Shown: positions 15,688 through 26,066 of the stretch, one piece after another
How positions within the stretch are numbered: the stretch's first letter is position 1
Layout of the letters: every line of letters begins with the position of its first letter
DNA from: Lacticaseibacillus daqingensis
Lineage (GTDB): Bacteria > Bacillota > Bacilli > Lactobacillales > Lactobacillaceae
Direction of reading: 5' to 3'
DNA: 64,000 bases
Assembly: GCF_003946115.1 (NCBI RefSeq)
Contig: NZ_RHOH01000004.1
Location: forward strand, 1 to 64,000
Program-made: the position numbers and the translations under genes
Notes under the pieces: model-generated
The model's input: only the letters and a program-made list of their open reading frames with translations
Told to the model about the DNA's origin: nothing
Databases searched by the model: none

Positions 15688-16575
15688 ATGAAAACATGTC
15701 CACAATGTGGCTCTGAGCAGGCACTCGCCGCAAAATTCTGCACCAACTGCGGCTTTAATTTCGCCGAGGCGGCGGCAGAAGCCAAGCCTGTTGAAGCCAA
15801 GACCCAGCCGGTAGCCAAACCAGACGCAGCGTCGACTACGGCCGCCGCGCCGACCACCCCATCGTCAACAACGCGGTCGAATGAGTCACTTGATAAGGTC
15901 AAGCAGGCGGGGCTGAATTACTGGGCCTGGCTGCTTGCCGGAATCAAGAAGCCTAGCCGCTCCGATGGCACCGGGCACCCGTACTTTGGGCTCGCGTCAC
16001 TGGCTTTGGTCACCCTCTTCACCACCATCGCGTTCCTCAAGCCGCTCGTTAGCGGCGCGAACATGGCCAACAACGCCTCCAGCTCGCTGGAGAGTCTCTT
16101 CGGGGGATCGGCCAGCGGCTTCTCCGAGTCCGTCAGCCAGACGACCGGTTCATTGGTCTTCGGCACCGGCTTCCGGCTGTTCATTCTGCTCGCCGCCATT
16201 CAATTCGTCTCCTTTCTCGGAGCCTATCTGGTGCACCGGACGTTGAGCAAGACCAAGACGCCGTTTCTCGCTAGCCTGAACAACTACGAACAACGCCTTT
16301 CCATCACCGTCCTGATTAGCGCCGCGGCCGCCCTTCTCAGCCTCATCGGTGGCGTCAGCATCATCTTCTTGTTGGTCCTGATGATTGCGCTGAACTTACT
16401 TTTCCAATCGGTTGCCTTTTATCAGTACGGCTTATCTTCTCCGGCTAAAAATGGCCTCGATTCGCTGTACCTGCTGGTGCTGATCACCTTGGGGATGACG
16501 CTGATCAACCTCATCCTCTTTGGGATTTTCGGCAGCTCACTGTTTTCAATGCTTTCGAGCACGCTCGGCCTTTAA
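15688..16575 (+). CDS. Zinc-ribbon multi-pass membrane protein
   Basis: A 295-residue protein. It opens with a zinc ribbon (CPQCG at residues 4-8 and CTNCG at 19-23), then an Ala/Pro/Thr-rich linker, then a membrane domain with about four to six helices (for example LASLALVTLFTTIAFL, FILLAAIQFVSFLGAYLV, FLLVLMIALNLLFQSVAF and LLVLITLGMTLINLILFG). Zinc-ribbon membrane proteins of this sort are widespread in lactobacilli, often next to TcaA-like proteins; the molecular role is not known. AAGGAAAGG precedes the ATG. It lies 46 bases after the previous gene. Confidence 0.75.
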   Translation: MKTCPQCGSEQALAAKFCTNCGFNFAEAAAEAKPVEAKTQPVAKPDAASTTAAAPTTPSSTTRSNESLDKVKQAGLNYWAWLLAGIKKPSRSDGTGHPYFGLASLALVTLFTTIAFLKPLVSGANMANNASSSLESLFGGSASGFSESVSQTTGSLVFGTGFRLFILLAAIQFVSFLGAYLVHRTLSKTKTPFLASLNNYEQRLSITVLISAAAALLSLIGGVSIIFLLVLMIALNLLFQSVAFYQYGLSSPAKNGLDSLYLLVLITLGMTLINLILFGIFGSSLFSMLSSTLGL

Positions 16576-16633
16576 CGGTAATCGCCTGCAGCGTCAGATT
16601 GGACGCTGCGGATAAGGAAAGGAGTAGGTGGGC

Positions 16634-16670
16634 AATTCACCTTTTTGGCTAAAGGCGGAAAAGGTGAATT
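16634..16670 (+). repeat. Perfect 12-base inverted repeat between zinc-ribbon genes
   Basis: Arms AATTCACCTTTT (16634-16645) and AAAAGGTGAATT (16659-16670) around a 13-base loop, with no T-run after it. A GCAGCGTC/GACGCTGC hairpin lies 30 bases upstream. It lies in the leader of the TcaA-like gene and could set mRNA stability or bind a regulator. Confidence 0.55.
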
Positions 16671-16707
16671 CCACTTGATGATGATCATGACAACGAGGTT
16701 CTATTAC

Positions 16708-18228
16708 ATGGCAGATCGCGGGGCCGGCGCCACCCCGAATCAATTTTGCCCTAACTGTGGCGCGCCGGTCGCGGCGACCGACACCTTCTGTCCGAACTGT
16801 GGGTTCGATTTGCGTCAAAGTAAAGCCGAAACGCCTACACCCAGTCAGACCAGCGCAAAATCGACCGCTACGCCAAAGCAAGCCGCACCACTGTCACAGA
16901 CACCGACCCGGGCGAACCGGCCGCTGAGCAGGAAAAAGAAGCGGCTGATTGCCATCATCGGTGCGGCCGCGGTCCTTCTAATTGGGACCTACATCGGGCT
17001 TAAACAGTATTATTCCCCGACGCGCCAAATTGATCGGCTGGCTGCGGACATCCGCACTGGCTCTGCCGCCACTGTGGCCAAGGAGATTACCACGACAGAC
17101 TCAGCGCTCAAGATTACCGCCGGCAAGGTTAAGCCCTTCCTCGCCTACCTACGGGCGGACAAACAACGGCTGAACCAATTCACCAACGGCTTACGCACAA
17201 GCGGCCGAACGGATTACGGCATGGTCCTCGCCGAACGCGGAAAGCACCTGCTGCTGTTTCCGAAATACGTGATTAGCTATGATAACCCCGCCTACGTGTC
17301 CCTTTACGTGGGCCGTACCGGGGTCACGGTAACGTTAGATGGCGCCAAAATCTTGACCTCGACCGCAAGCAAACGAAAGGCCAAAGCTGGCCCTATGCTG
17401 CCAGGGGTTCATACCTTCGTGGCGATAGGAACCATCAAGGGAAAAAAGGTTAAGTACACGGACAAACAGACCATCAGCCATTCCGGTTCTCAAGGCATCG
17501 CAAATTTCGACTTTGCCACAATCAAACTGATCGTCAATTCGAACCTGGAAGGCGGCACGGTGGTCGACAACTATGGCGACAAGCTGGGTACCATCAAAAA
17601 TGGCAAGACGATCATCGGCCCGATTGCGTTACAAAAGAGTATGAGGTTCTGGGTTGAGAAACAATTTGACGGAGGCAAAGTCACAACGACCGAGTTTAAG
17701 GTGGATGACTTTTTCGGGGATGGACGAAGCGTGGATACGGAAATTAGGTTAAATAATGAAAACACCTTGACCACGAACGATTTCGACGTCACCCTCCGAG
17801 ACATGTTCTACGACGTTCAGTATTTATCCTCCAAAGATACCGATAGCGAGGCGAAGCTGGGCCAATACTTCACCGACACGAACAGCGACGCCTACAAGTT
17901 CTGGCAAGGCATCGGCGATTCTTATGCGAAGCGCACGGACGTTTCGTCGATCAGCTTTGGCAGCAACGTTCGCTCCGTCGAGATGACCGATAAGGACACG
18001 TACAAAGTGGACTACGACGTCACCTACCACGTTTCTTACACGGACTATGAAAAAAACGAACGCATCCAAACTTTCAACTCAACGATGACCGTCGTCAAAT
18101 CCGGCAAAGATGAGTACGGGGATGCTACGTATAAGATATCGGCGCTCGACCCGAAACTCACCAAGGTCTACGACAACAACGCCAACGAAGGCAAGGATTC
18201 AACCGGCGACTCGACACGTTCCTATTAA
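16708..18228 (+). CDS. TcaA-like zinc-ribbon membrane protein
   Basis: A 506-residue protein with a zinc ribbon (CPNCG at about 13 and again near 31), a low-complexity linker, one transmembrane helix (about 80-100, KRLIAIIGAAAVLLIGTYI) and a large external part. The external part contains repeated beta domains and a C-terminal NTF2-like domain (FYDVQYLSSKDTDSEAKLGQ onwards). This is the layout of TcaA/YvbJ proteins, which in staphylococci affect glycopeptide susceptibility and cell-wall signalling. I chose the ATG at 16708 (GAGG 9 bases upstream); an earlier in-frame start at 16645 would sit inside the inverted repeat. The function here is inferred from architecture. Confidence 0.75.
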   Translation: MADRGAGATPNQFCPNCGAPVAATDTFCPNCGFDLRQSKAETPTPSQTSAKSTATPKQAAPLSQTPTRANRPLSRKKKRLIAIIGAAAVLLIGTYIGLKQYYSPTRQIDRLAADIRTGSAATVAKEITTTDSALKITAGKVKPFLAYLRADKQRLNQFTNGLRTSGRTDYGMVLAERGKHLLLFPKYVISYDNPAYVSLYVGRTGVTVTLDGAKILTSTASKRKAKAGPMLPGVHTFVAIGTIKGKKVKYTDKQTISHSGSQGIANFDFATIKLIVNSNLEGGTVVDNYGDKLGTIKNGKTIIGPIALQKSMRFWVEKQFDGGKVTTTEFKVDDFFGDGRSVDTEIRLNNENTLTTNDFDVTLRDMFYDVQYLSSKDTDSEAKLGQYFTDTNSDAYKFWQGIGDSYAKRTDVSSISFGSNVRSVEMTDKDTYKVDYDVTYHVSYTDYEKNERIQTFNSTMTVVKSGKDEYGDATYKISALDPKLTKVYDNNANEGKDSTGDSTRSY

Positions 18229-18277
18229 CGCACTTAGAGGAGGCCATTAGCAATCATGAAATCGGGGAAGGATGAAA

Positions 18278-19483
18278 ATGAACGACACACCACAATATGA
18301 TTCCAATTTTGATGCTGCAGATCAGAAATTAAGCACGCTCGATCACGACGGGGAGTGGACCGCACCCACCTACCAGTGGAACGCGGAAAGCATTGAAAGA
18401 CTGCACGCAATGCCCGTCGGCGAGTTGATTTCAAGACTGCAGATCCTCATTTAGGCAGTCAATTCGCAGAAAAACATTCGTGCCACCACCGCCAAGACTC
18501 ACCAGGCAATCGTCGAGGCGCGCAACGTCGCCATCGAGGATGAAACGGCACGCTTCGATGCCTACAAAGATCAGACGCTGAATCCCAATCGTTACACCCA
18601 CCCTGTCGCAGCAAAGAACGTTAACGCGAAAAAATCGCATTCCCTCAACATTAGTTGGTGGGCAATTATCGCCGGTGCGATTTTGTTTTACTGGCTCTTT
18701 ACCGTGACAGAACGTTTGACGTTCACCAGCTATCTCGTTGCCATACCGGTTGGAATCTTCCAAATCGCACTATTTTTTGGACTAATCGCGGCAACAATCA
18801 TCAAATTGGTTCAACACTTTCTCTCAACGTCTGAACTGGTCGCCGGGTTTCAGGAGCGCCGCGCGTACCACCGTGAGATCCGCGAAAACCAACGCCAAGT
18901 TCAAGAAGAAAGAAAACTGGACGACCTGGACCGCCAATTTCAAGAAGATAATCCACAACTTACCGACACCGATCTCCGAAAACGGTACCAGCTTGATGAA
19001 ACTATCGATTCGTTGAATCTTGAGCCCACCTATGAACTCAATGAGTTGATCAAGCAAATCGGCCCGCGCGACGCCGATTACAGCTGGATTGTCCTGGACA
19101 ACGCGCAATATTTCCCGCCCAAGATGCTGCACGACTTCCCCAGATTGGTCAAAATCCATCAGATTTTGATCGACGGCGGCGCCTCCAATTGGGCCGGCGC
19201 CTTGCAAGCACTAAAAGCAGACGAGGCGAACAAACGGATTTTCGCCCAGTTCAACCAGCTGCATGACGAAGTTGAGGAATCTTCCATCATCGCCTCGCAA
19301 GCCATTCAGGCCACTCAAGAGCAGCTTGAAAAAGCGATTGACAGCGTGTCAGCCAACGTCACCGAATATTCGAAAGAAGTTGACCAGTTTGCGAGCGATG
19401 CCGAAAGGGCGCGGGCGGCCTTAGCGGGTGCCATCTCATCGCTGGAGAGCAGAGCCGCACGGGATCCATTTATGCGGTATTAG
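18278..19483 (+). pseudogene. Coiled-coil membrane protein gene broken by an amber codon
   Basis: One continuous reading frame runs from the ATG at 18278 (GAAGG 6 bases upstream) to the TAA-equivalent stop at 19481-19483, interrupted only by a TAG at 18452-18454. No other stop occurs between 18455 and 19480, and the protein sense continues smoothly across it (SRLQILI, stop, AVNSQKNIRATTAK). A CAG-to-TAG change would explain it. The downstream part encodes two transmembrane helices (WWAIIAGAILFYWLF and LVAIPVGIFQIALFFGLIAA) and a long coiled coil. No good start lies between the TAG and the first helix, so the gene is probably inactive unless the amber is read through. No family recognised. Confidence 0.75.
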
Positions 19484-19534
19484 CAAACTTCCGGGCCTTC
19501 AGCTTCAACGCTAGACGGAACCGAGGTGATCAGT

Positions 19535-19867
19535 GTGGCTCACCCTATTTTCATGGCACGCTACCAAGCCACCGGCGAGATTTGCTTCATGGACATCAGC
19601 TTCACCCACTTCGTCGCCCACGTGGCCGCCTACCTGCACACGGAGATTGAGCTGGGCGATGCCCGCATCATCCCCGCGGTCCGCGGGGCCTACGACGTTA
19701 ACCGCTATCAGCTTCACCTCTGGCTGGACGGCGCGGCGACCAAGGTGCCAAGAACCCCTGCGGCCTGGCACTTCATGATGAACAAAGACCCCGGTGGCAG
19801 TGAGACGCTAAAATCGCTCGAAGCAATCATGGGGCTCAGCTTTACCGTCATGGCCGGCAAGAACTAG
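19535..19867 (+). CDS. Uncharacterised 110-residue protein
   Basis: No family recognised. The protein starts VAHPIFMARYQATGEICFMD and reads as an alpha/beta fold without membrane segments. The GTG at 19535 is preferred because GAGG lies 8 bases upstream; an in-frame GTG at 19526 overlaps that site. It is the last gene of the envelope cluster and ends before a strong terminator. It could be one of the small host-interaction or structural proteins common in lactobacilli; function unknown. Confidence 0.6.
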   Translation: MAHPIFMARYQATGEICFMDISFTHFVAHVAAYLHTEIELGDARIIPAVRGAYDVNRYQLHLWLDGAATKVPRTPAAWHFMMNKDPGGSETLKSLEAIMGLSFTVMAGKN

Positions 19868-19895
19868 CCCAAACCAAGGCGGTGAAGGCTGCAAT

Positions 19896-19960
19896 CATTC
19901 CCCTTTGTGATTATTAGATGAATGCACGTCGTTCATCTGATGATTACAGGGGGATTTTTT
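19896..19960 (+). terminator. Long intrinsic terminator after the envelope cluster
   Basis: Outer pairing of CCCCT (19900-19904) with AGGGG, inner perfect arm AGATGAA/TTCATCT, and a terminal ATTTTTT. It lies right after the 110-residue gene. Confidence 0.75.
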
Positions 19961-20190
19961 GTGCTCCGCGCCAATCATCGATGATTTTTACGAACCGGAC
20001 GTCATTCAGTGGTGCCCGAAGGTTAGCCTGAATCCCTTCTTCAGCCGCTTCCTTAGTCAAAACCGCTTTGGGTCAAATTTGATCCTCCAGGAATCACTTG
20101 GCAATGCCAGACTGGCCACAATCGCCTTACGCCTGCCGATTACCGAAGATATGGGGAACGATACCATCTTTGACGGCCGACCCGAGACGT
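19961..20190. other. Gene-free stretch between two terminators
   Basis: About 230 bases between the plus-strand terminator of the envelope cluster and the minus-strand terminator of lepA. A 77-codon frame on the plus strand lacks a ribosome site and resembles nothing I know. It may be a decayed gene remnant. Confidence 0.3.
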
Positions 20191-20244
20191 AAAAAAGGCT
20201 GAACCCCTCTCGTTGGCAAACGCCAAAACGAAGGAAATTCAGCC
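20191..20244 (-). terminator. lepA terminator
   Basis: Arms GGCTGAA (20197-20203) and TTCAGCC (20238-20244), inner GTT/AAC pairing, followed on the minus strand by TTTTTT (20191-20196). Confidence 0.75.
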
Positions 20245-20339
20245 AGACTCTTTAAACTTGTTTGTGCCTCCGACAGACACCTGCGTTGGCAAACCAGACT
20301 AAGCCATCGCTATCTCCCCAGCAAAAGGCTTACCTGCCG

Positions 20340-22178
20340 CTACTTGCCCTTGGTATCGTCCTCGTTCATGTTCAAGATACTCATGAACGCTTCCTGCGGC
20401 ACTTCCACGCTCCCCACGGCCTTCATGCGCTTCTTCCCGGCCTTCTGCTTCTCCAGCAGCTTGCGCTTACGGGTGATGTCCCCTCCGTAACACTTCGCCA
20501 GGACGTTCTTGCGGTAGGCCTTGACGGTGCTGCGCGCAATGATCTTGTTGCCGATGGCGGCCTGGATCGGGATCTCGAACTGCTGGCGCGGAATGGTTTC
20601 CTTCAGCTTGGCAACGATCGCGCGGCCACGCTCGAAGGCAAAATCCTTGTGCACGATGGTACTCAGCGCATCGACCGGGTCCCCGTTGAGCAGGATGTCC
20701 ATCTTCACCAGCTCGCTTTCGCGGTAGCCGGTGATTTCGTAATCGAGGCTCGCGTAGCCCTTGGTAGAGGACTTCAGGTCATCGAAAAAGTCGTAGATGA
20801 TCTCGGACAGCGGCAGGTTGTAGATGACGTTGACGCGGTACTTGTCGAGGTAGTCCATGGTGACGAACTCCCCGCGCTTGCGCTGGGCGATTTCCATCAC
20901 CGCGCCCACGTAGTCGTTCGGAACCATCACGCTGGCTTTGACGAACGGCTCGCGGATCGCTTTGATCTCGCTGGGTTCCGGCAGCTCGGCCGGATTGTCG
21001 ATGGTCAGCGTGGTGCCATCCGTCATGTTGACCTCGTAGTCCACGCTCGGTGCGGTCATGATGAGGTCCAGGTTGAACTCGCGCTCCAGGCGCTCCTGCA
21101 CCACGTCCATGTGGAGCAACCCGAGGAAGCCGCAGCGGAAGCCAAAGCCGAGAGCCTGGGAGGTTTCCGGCTGAAATTCCAGCGCGGCATCGTTGAGCTG
21201 CAGCTTCTCAAGCGCCTCGCGCAAGTCGTTGAACTTGGCGTTATCGACCGGGAACAGCCCGGAGTACACCATCGGCGTAATCTTGCGAAAGCCCGCCAGC
21301 GCCTTTTGCGCGGGACGGTTAGCCAGGGTCACGGTGTCCCCCACACGGGTGTCCTGAATGGTCTTGATGCTGGCGGTGATGTACCCCACGTCGCCGACCA
21401 TCAGGAAGTCTTTTTGGACGGCCTTGGGGGACATCACGCCGACTTCGGTCACTTCAAAGGTCTTGCCGTTGCTCATCAGCTGGATGGTGTCGCCGGGGCG
21501 GACCATCCCCTCCTTGATGCGCACGGCCAGCACGACGCCGCGGTAGGAATCGTAGACGGAATCGAAGATCAACGCCTCAAGTGGGGCGTCAATGTCGCCG
21601 CTTGGCGCGGGAATGTCCGAGACGATGCGCTCGAGCACCTCCGGAATGCCCAGACCGGTTTTGGCGCTGGTCAAAATCGCCTCGGAGGCGTCCAGGCCGA
21701 TCATCTCTTCGATTTCTTCCTTAACGACGTCGGGCTGGGCGCTTGGCAGGTCGACTTTGTTGATGATCGGCACGATCTCAAGGTCGTCATCCAGCGCCAA
21801 ATAAACGTTGGCTAACGTCTGGGCCTCGACCCCTTGCGCTGCGTCCACCAGCAGCAGCGCCCCTTCACAGGCGGCCAGGCTGCGGCTGACTTCATACGAA
21901 AAGTCCACGTGGCCGGGCGTGTCGATCAGGTGGAAGATGTAGGTTTCGCCGTCTTGCGCCTTGTAGTGCAACTCGACCGCGTTGAGTTTGATCGTGATGC
22001 CGCGCTCGCGCTCCAGGGGCATGTCGTCGAGGACCTGGGCCTGCATGTCACGCTTGGCGATGGTGTCCGTCAACTCCAGAATGCGGTCGGCAAGCGTCGA
22101 CTTGCCGTGGTCGATGTGCGCCACGATCGAAAAGTTGCGGATGTGTTGCTGGCGGGTCAGCAGTTCTGCTTTGTCCAA
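20340..22178 (-). CDS. lepA: Elongation factor 4 (LepA)
   Basis: A 612-residue ribosome-associated GTPase related to EF-G that acts on stalled or mistranslocated ribosomes. The G1 motif AHIDHGKST is at residues 20-28, DTPGH and NKVDLP follow, and the unique LepA C-terminal domain ends with [17 protein letters not shown]. The TTG at 22178 is chosen because AGAGG lies 8 bases upstream and because homologs start just before RQQHIRNFS; the longer upstream frame runs through the promoter. It is monocistronic with its own promoter and terminator, downstream of dnaJ. Confidence 0.96.
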   Translation of the reverse strand: MDKAELLTRQQHIRNFSIVAHIDHGKSTLADRILELTDTIAKRDMQAQVLDDMPLERERGITIKLNAVELHYKAQDGETYIFHLIDTPGHVDFSYEVSRSLAACEGALLLVDAAQGVEAQTLANVYLALDDDLEIVPIINKVDLPSAQPDVVKEEIEEMIGLDASEAILTSAKTGLGIPEVLERIVSDIPAPSGDIDAPLEALIFDSVYDSYRGVVLAVRIKEGMVRPGDTIQLMSNGKTFEVTEVGVMSPKAVQKDFLMVGDVGYITASIKTIQDTRVGDTVTLANRPAQKALAGFRKITPMVYSGLFPVDNAKFNDLREALEKLQLNDAALEFQPETSQALGFGFRCGFLGLLHMDVVQERLEREFNLDLIMTAPSVDYEVNMTDGTTLTIDNPAELPEPSEIKAIREPFVKASVMVPNDYVGAVMEIAQRKRGEFVTMDYLDKYRVNVIYNLPLSEIIYDFFDDLKSSTKGYASLDYEITGYRESELVKMDILLNGDPVDALSTIVHKDFAFERGRAIVAKLKETIPRQQFEIPIQAAIGNKIIARSTVKAYRKNVLAKCYGGDITRKRKLLEKQKAGKKRMKAVGSVEVPQEAFMSILNMNEDDTKGK

Positions 22179-22224
22179 TCCAATAGCCTCTTTCTCTGTC
22201 GTTTCAGTGGTTTGGTTAACTTCT

Positions 22225-22253
22225 AGTATAACCGAAAAAGTGGGCCGGGACAA
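22225..22253 (-). promoter_or_regulatory. lepA promoter overlapping the dnaJ terminator
   Basis: Minus-strand -35 TTGTCC (22248-22253), 17-base spacer, -10 TATACT (22225-22230). The -35 lies within the terminator hairpin of dnaJ. Confidence 0.6.
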
Positions 22254-22269
22254 AATGTCTCGGCCCACT
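22234..22269 (-). terminator. dnaJ terminator
   Basis: A 14-base stem (22256-22269 with 22239-22252, containing AGTGGGCCG) with a 3-base loop and TTTTTC on the minus strand, closing the hrcA-grpE-dnaK-dnaJ operon. Confidence 0.8.
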
Positions 22270-22337
22270 GTCTCGGACTGCTCTGGAATCGTTGTGCGGC
22301 ATTGGGGCGCTAAACCCCAACCGGCGCAACTGCCACG

Positions 22338-23492
22338 TTACTTCTTGAAGGCGTCACGCACTTTATCGAACAGTGAGCCTTCATGCGGGGTCACGTCCTC
22401 ACCGCTGGCCGCGGCAAACTGCATCAACGCATCCTTTTGCTTCTGGTTAAGGTTCTTCGGCGTCTTCACTGTCACGGTGACGATCTGATCACCGGTGCCG
22501 GTGCCTTGCAAGTGCGGCGCCCCCTTGCCCCGCAGGCGGAACTTGGTGTCCGTCTGGGTGCCGGCGGGGATCTTCAGCTCAACAGGCCCGTGAACGGTGT
22601 CGACGTTGATGGCATCCCCCAGCGCCGCTTGGGCGAAGCTGATGGTCATTTGCATATAAATTGTCGCCCCGTCACGCTGGAACTTGCTGCTTGGTGCGAC
22701 CCGGAAGACGATGAACAGGTCCCCGTAAGGGCCGCCGTTGGTGCCGGCCTCACCGGCTTCACGCAACCGCATCTGCTGGCCGTCTTCGACCCCGGCTGGC
22801 ACGGACACGTCGATGGTGTGCCGCTCCTTCTGGTGACCGGTGCCGTGGCAGTCCACGCACTTGTCCTTGATCTCTTTCCCAGTACCACCGCAGACATCGC
22901 AGACCTGCTGGGTCATCATTGCACCCAGCGGGGTGTTGCGCTGCACTTGGATGTAGCCAGCGCCGTGACACTTAGAACAGGTCACGGGGCTGGTGCCAGG
23001 CTTTGCGCCGCTCCCACCACAGGTGTGACACATCGCCTCGCGGTCATAGGAAATCTTGGTCTTCTTGCCAAACACGGCCTCCGTGAAGGTCAGGTCCATG
23101 CGGTACTGCAGGTCGGCGCCTTGCCGCGGGCCGGCTGCGGACTGGCCGCCGCCTTGCCCGCCGCCGAAGAACTGGCTGAAAATGTCATCAAAGCCGCCAA
23201 AGCCTTGCGCACCGCCGCCACCAAACCCGGAGAAGCCTTGGCCATAACCGCCCCCACCGAACCCTTGGGGGCCATCGGCAGAGCCGTACTGATCAAAGGC
23301 CGCACGCTTTTGCGGGTCAGAAAGGACTTGGTAGGCCTCGTTGATATCTTTGAATTTTTGTTCCGCGCCGGGCTCGTGGTTAATGTCCGGGTGGTACTTC
23401 TTGGACAGCTGGCGGAAGGCCCGTTTGATGGTCGCATCGTCAGCATCGCGGCTGACACCCAGAATGTCATAGTAATCTTTCTGCTCTGCCAT
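22338..23492 (-). CDS. dnaJ: Chaperone DnaJ
   Basis: A 384-residue type I Hsp40 co-chaperone that stimulates DnaK ATPase. The J domain has HPD at residues 34-36, followed by a Gly/Phe-rich region (about 75-120), four CxxCxGxG zinc repeats ([32 protein letters not shown]) and the substrate-binding C-terminus. GAGGAG precedes the ATG. It is the last gene of the CIRCE-controlled operon, but a hairpin terminator separates it from dnaK, which should lower its expression relative to dnaK. Confidence 0.98.
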   Translation of the reverse strand: MAEQKDYYDILGVSRDADDATIKRAFRQLSKKYHPDINHEPGAEQKFKDINEAYQVLSDPQKRAAFDQYGSADGPQGFGGGGYGQGFSGFGGGGAQGFGGFDDIFSQFFGGGQGGGQSAAGPRQGADLQYRMDLTFTEAVFGKKTKISYDREAMCHTCGGSGAKPGTSPVTCSKCHGAGYIQVQRNTPLGAMMTQQVCDVCGGTGKEIKDKCVDCHGTGHQKERHTIDVSVPAGVEDGQQMRLREAGEAGTNGGPYGDLFIVFRVAPSSKFQRDGATIYMQMTISFAQAALGDAINVDTVHGPVELKIPAGTQTDTKFRLRGKGAPHLQGTGTGDQIVTVTVKTPKNLNQKQKDALMQFAAASGEDVTPHEGSLFDKVRDAFKK

Positions 23493-23550
23493 ATTGTCTC
23501 CTCAGTTCCGTAATTTCACTCAGTGCGCCTTAGGATAACACAGTTGAACT

Positions 23551-23583
23551 AAAAAGCCAAAGCCGCCGGGGCTTCGGCTTTTC
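23551..23583 (-). terminator. Hairpin terminator between dnaK and dnaJ
   Basis: Minus-strand AAAAGCCGAAGCC / GGCTTTGGCTTTTT hairpin with a T-run. It is likely a partial terminator within the operon. Confidence 0.65.
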
Positions 23584-23598
23584 AGTCACCGCAAAGGG

Positions 23599-25452
23599 CT
23601 ACTTGTTATCGTTGACGTCTTTGTACTCGCCATCGATGGTGTCATCGTCTGACTTCTTATCGTCGGCTTGCGTGGCCCCTGCCGCGTCCCCTTGGGCACC
23701 GGCTGCTGCCTGCGCCTTTTGGGCTTCTTCGTACATCTTGACCGTCATGTCCTGAACGAGCTTGTTCAGGTCGTCGCGCTTGGCCTTCATGTCTTCGATG
23801 TTGTTTTCTTGTTGCGCCTTCTTGAGAGCTTCCTTGGCGTCTTCAGCCTTCTTGATTTCGTCGTCGGACACCTTGCCCTTGAGTTCGGTCAGAGTCTTGT
23901 CCGTCTGGAACAACAACTGGTCAACGTCGTTCTTCAAGTCAACTTCTTCCTTGCGCTTGGTGTCGGCTTCCTCGTTTTCCTTGGCTTCCTTCATCATGCG
24001 GTCGATTTCGTCATCGGACAGGCCTGACGAGCTCTTGATGGTGATGTTCTGGGACTTACCGGTGCCGAGGTCCTTGGCGGAAACCTGCACGATCCCGTTC
24101 TTATCGATGTCAAACTTCACTTCGATTTGTGGCACGCCACGTGGGGCGGATGGGATGTCGGTCAACTGGAAGCGACCCAGGGTCTTGTTGTCTGCGGCCA
24201 TTGGGCGTTCGCCTTGCAGGACGTGGATGTCAACGGCCGGCTGGTTGTCGGCTGCCGTGGAGAAGACCTGGCTCTTAGACGTTGGGATCGTCGTGTTGCG
24301 GTCAATCAGCTTGGTGAACACGCCACCCATCGTTTCGATCCCCAGGGACAGTGGCGTCACATCGAGCAGCACCACGTCCTTGACGTCACCGGAAATGACC
24401 CCACCTTGCACGGCCGCACCGAGGGCAACGGCTTCGTCAGGGTTGATGGAGTGGTCGGGTTCCTTGCCGGTCCAGGACTTCACAGCGTCTTGAACGGCAG
24501 GGATCCGCGTGGAGCCCCCGTTCAGGATCACCTTGTCGATGTCAGCGTTGGTCAGGCCGGCATCGCGGAGCGCATTGTCGACTGGGATCTTGGTTTGCTG
24601 AACGAGGTCTTCGGTCATTTGGTCGAACTGCGCGCGGGTCAGTGTGCGTTCCAAGTGCAGCGGGCCGTTCGCGCCGGCAGAGATGAACGGCAGGGAGATC
24701 TGTGTAGAAGAGACGCCGGACAGGTCCTTCTTAGCCTTTTCAGCGGCATCCTTCAGCCGTTGCATCGCCATCTTGTCCTTGCTCAGGTCAATGCCGTTTT
24801 CAGACTTGAATTCCGCCACGAGCCAGTCGATGATCTTGTTGTCAAAATCGTCCCCGCCCAGGTGGGTGTCCCCGTTCGTGGACAGCACTTCGAACACGCC
24901 GTCGCCGAGCTGCAGGATGGAGACGTCAAAGGTCCCACCACCCAGGTCGTAAACCAGGACTTTTTCTTCCTTATCGGACTTATCCAGGCCGTAAGCCAGG
25001 CTGGAGGCAGTCGGTTCGTTGACGATCCGGGACACGTTCAAGCCCGCGATCTTACCGGCATCCTTGGTCGCCTGACGTTGGGAGTCGTTGAAGTAGGCCG
25101 GTACCGTCACAACGGCTTCGGTGACTTCTTCGCCCAGGTAGTCTTCGGCGAACTTCTTGATGTATTGCAGGATCATCGCGGAGATTTCCTGTGGGGTGTA
25201 TTCCTTGTCGCCGACCTTCACGGTGTAGCCCGCTTCACCCATGTGACGCTTGATGGACATGATGGTGTCCGGGTTGGTGATGGCTTGGCGCTTGGCCACT
25301 TCGCCGACCTGGATCTCGCCGTCTTTGAACGCAACGACGGAAGGCGTGGTGCGGTTGCCTTCTGGGTTCGTGATGATCTTTGGTTCGCCGCCTTCAAGTA
25401 CCGCAACGGCAGAGTTGGTGGTCCCTAAGTCAATCCCAATAACTTTACTCAT
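23599..25452 (-). CDS. dnaK: Molecular chaperone DnaK (Hsp70)
   Basis: A 617-residue Hsp70. The nucleotide-binding domain starts [17 protein letters not shown] and contains [14 protein letters not shown] and [14 protein letters not shown]; the linker [13 protein letters not shown] leads to the peptide-binding domain, and the C-terminus is an acidic tail ([16 protein letters not shown]). It lacks the extra N-terminal segment of Gram-negative DnaK, as is normal in Firmicutes. GGGA lies before the ATG. It is co-transcribed with grpE (39-base gap) under HrcA/CIRCE control. Confidence 0.99.
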   Translation of the reverse strand: MSKVIGIDLGTTNSAVAVLEGGEPKIITNPEGNRTTPSVVAFKDGEIQVGEVAKRQAITNPDTIMSIKRHMGEAGYTVKVGDKEYTPQEISAMILQYIKKFAEDYLGEEVTEAVVTVPAYFNDSQRQATKDAGKIAGLNVSRIVNEPTASSLAYGLDKSDKEEKVLVYDLGGGTFDVSILQLGDGVFEVLSTNGDTHLGGDDFDNKIIDWLVAEFKSENGIDLSKDKMAMQRLKDAAEKAKKDLSGVSSTQISLPFISAGANGPLHLERTLTRAQFDQMTEDLVQQTKIPVDNALRDAGLTNADIDKVILNGGSTRIPAVQDAVKSWTGKEPDHSINPDEAVALGAAVQGGVISGDVKDVVLLDVTPLSLGIETMGGVFTKLIDRNTTIPTSKSQVFSTAADNQPAVDIHVLQGERPMAADNKTLGRFQLTDIPSAPRGVPQIEVKFDIDKNGIVQVSAKDLGTGKSQNITIKSSSGLSDDEIDRMMKEAKENEEADTKRKEEVDLKNDVDQLLFQTDKTLTELKGKVSDDEIKKAEDAKEALKKAQQENNIEDMKAKRDDLNKLVQDMTVKMYEEAQKAQAAAGAQGDAAGATQADDKKSDDDTIDGEYKDVNDNK

Positions 25453-25491
25453 GTTAGAATCCCTTCTTAATCGTTTTTTGTCTACTTAATT

Positions 25492-26052
25492 TTAATTGGC
25501 GACAACAACCATCGCCGGCCGGAGCACCCGGTCTTTAAGCATGTAACCCTTTTGAAGCACGGTGACAACGGTGTCCTTTTCGTGCTCGGCGTCAGCCGGG
25601 ACGGTTTGGACGGCCTGATGCAGCGTCGGGTCAAACTTGCCGCTGGCATCGATCTCCGTGACGGCCGCTTCCTTGAGGGCGTTATCGAGGTGCGTGTACA
25701 CCATTTCAACGCCCTTTTTCAGCGACTCAGCGCCGTCTTCCGTGACCGTCGTGTCAAGTGCCCGCGCCAGGTTATCCAGCACTGGCAACACGGCGGTCGC
25801 AAGCTTTTGACCATCGTACTTCAGCAACTGCGCCCGCTCCTTTTTGAAGCGGTTGTTCATGTTGCTGATTTCCGCGGCTGCCCGCAGGTACTTGTCCTCG
25901 AAGTCATCGCGCTCCTTGAGCAGCGCCTCGACATCGACATCTGCGGTTTGCACTTCATCCGCTAAGTCTGCCTGCATTTCTGCGGCGATCTCGTCTTTGA
26001 GTGACGGGGTTTCTTTTGCGTCGGTTGCCGGCGCTTTTTCTTTATCCGTCAT
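25492..26052 (-). CDS. grpE: Nucleotide exchange factor GrpE
   Basis: A 186-residue DnaK cofactor that releases ADP. It has an acidic disordered N-terminus (residues 1-45), a long coiled coil (ERDDFEDKYLRAAAEISNMN, then NRFKKER) and a C-terminal beta domain with FDPTLHQAVQTVPA. The ATG at 26052 is chosen over one 18 bases upstream because GGAGGGG lies at the right spacing. It begins 14 bases after hrcA. Confidence 0.97.
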   Translation of the reverse strand: MTDKEKAPATDAKETPSLKDEIAAEMQADLADEVQTADVDVEALLKERDDFEDKYLRAAAEISNMNNRFKKERAQLLKYDGQKLATAVLPVLDNLARALDTTVTEDGAESLKKGVEMVYTHLDNALKEAAVTEIDASGKFDPTLHQAVQTVPADAEHEKDTVVTVLQKGYMLKDRVLRPAMVVVAN

Positions 26053-26066
26053 GGGCCCCTCCTTTG

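Noticed and set aside
18256..18300. 14-codon frame just before the broken membrane gene
   Set aside because: It has a ribosome site 12 bases away and overlaps the next start in another frame; too short and unsupported.
19959..20192. 77-codon frame between two terminators
   Set aside because: It starts within the T-run of a terminator, has no ribosome site and ends at the lepA terminator.
20262..21815. 517-codon open frame opposite lepA
   Set aside because: It is antisense to lepA, has biased composition from codon mirroring, and has no start signal; it also crosses the lepA stop region.
24127..25428. 433-codon open frame opposite dnaK
   Set aside because: It is antisense to a highly conserved gene in GC-rich DNA, with no ribosome site and no recognisable domains.
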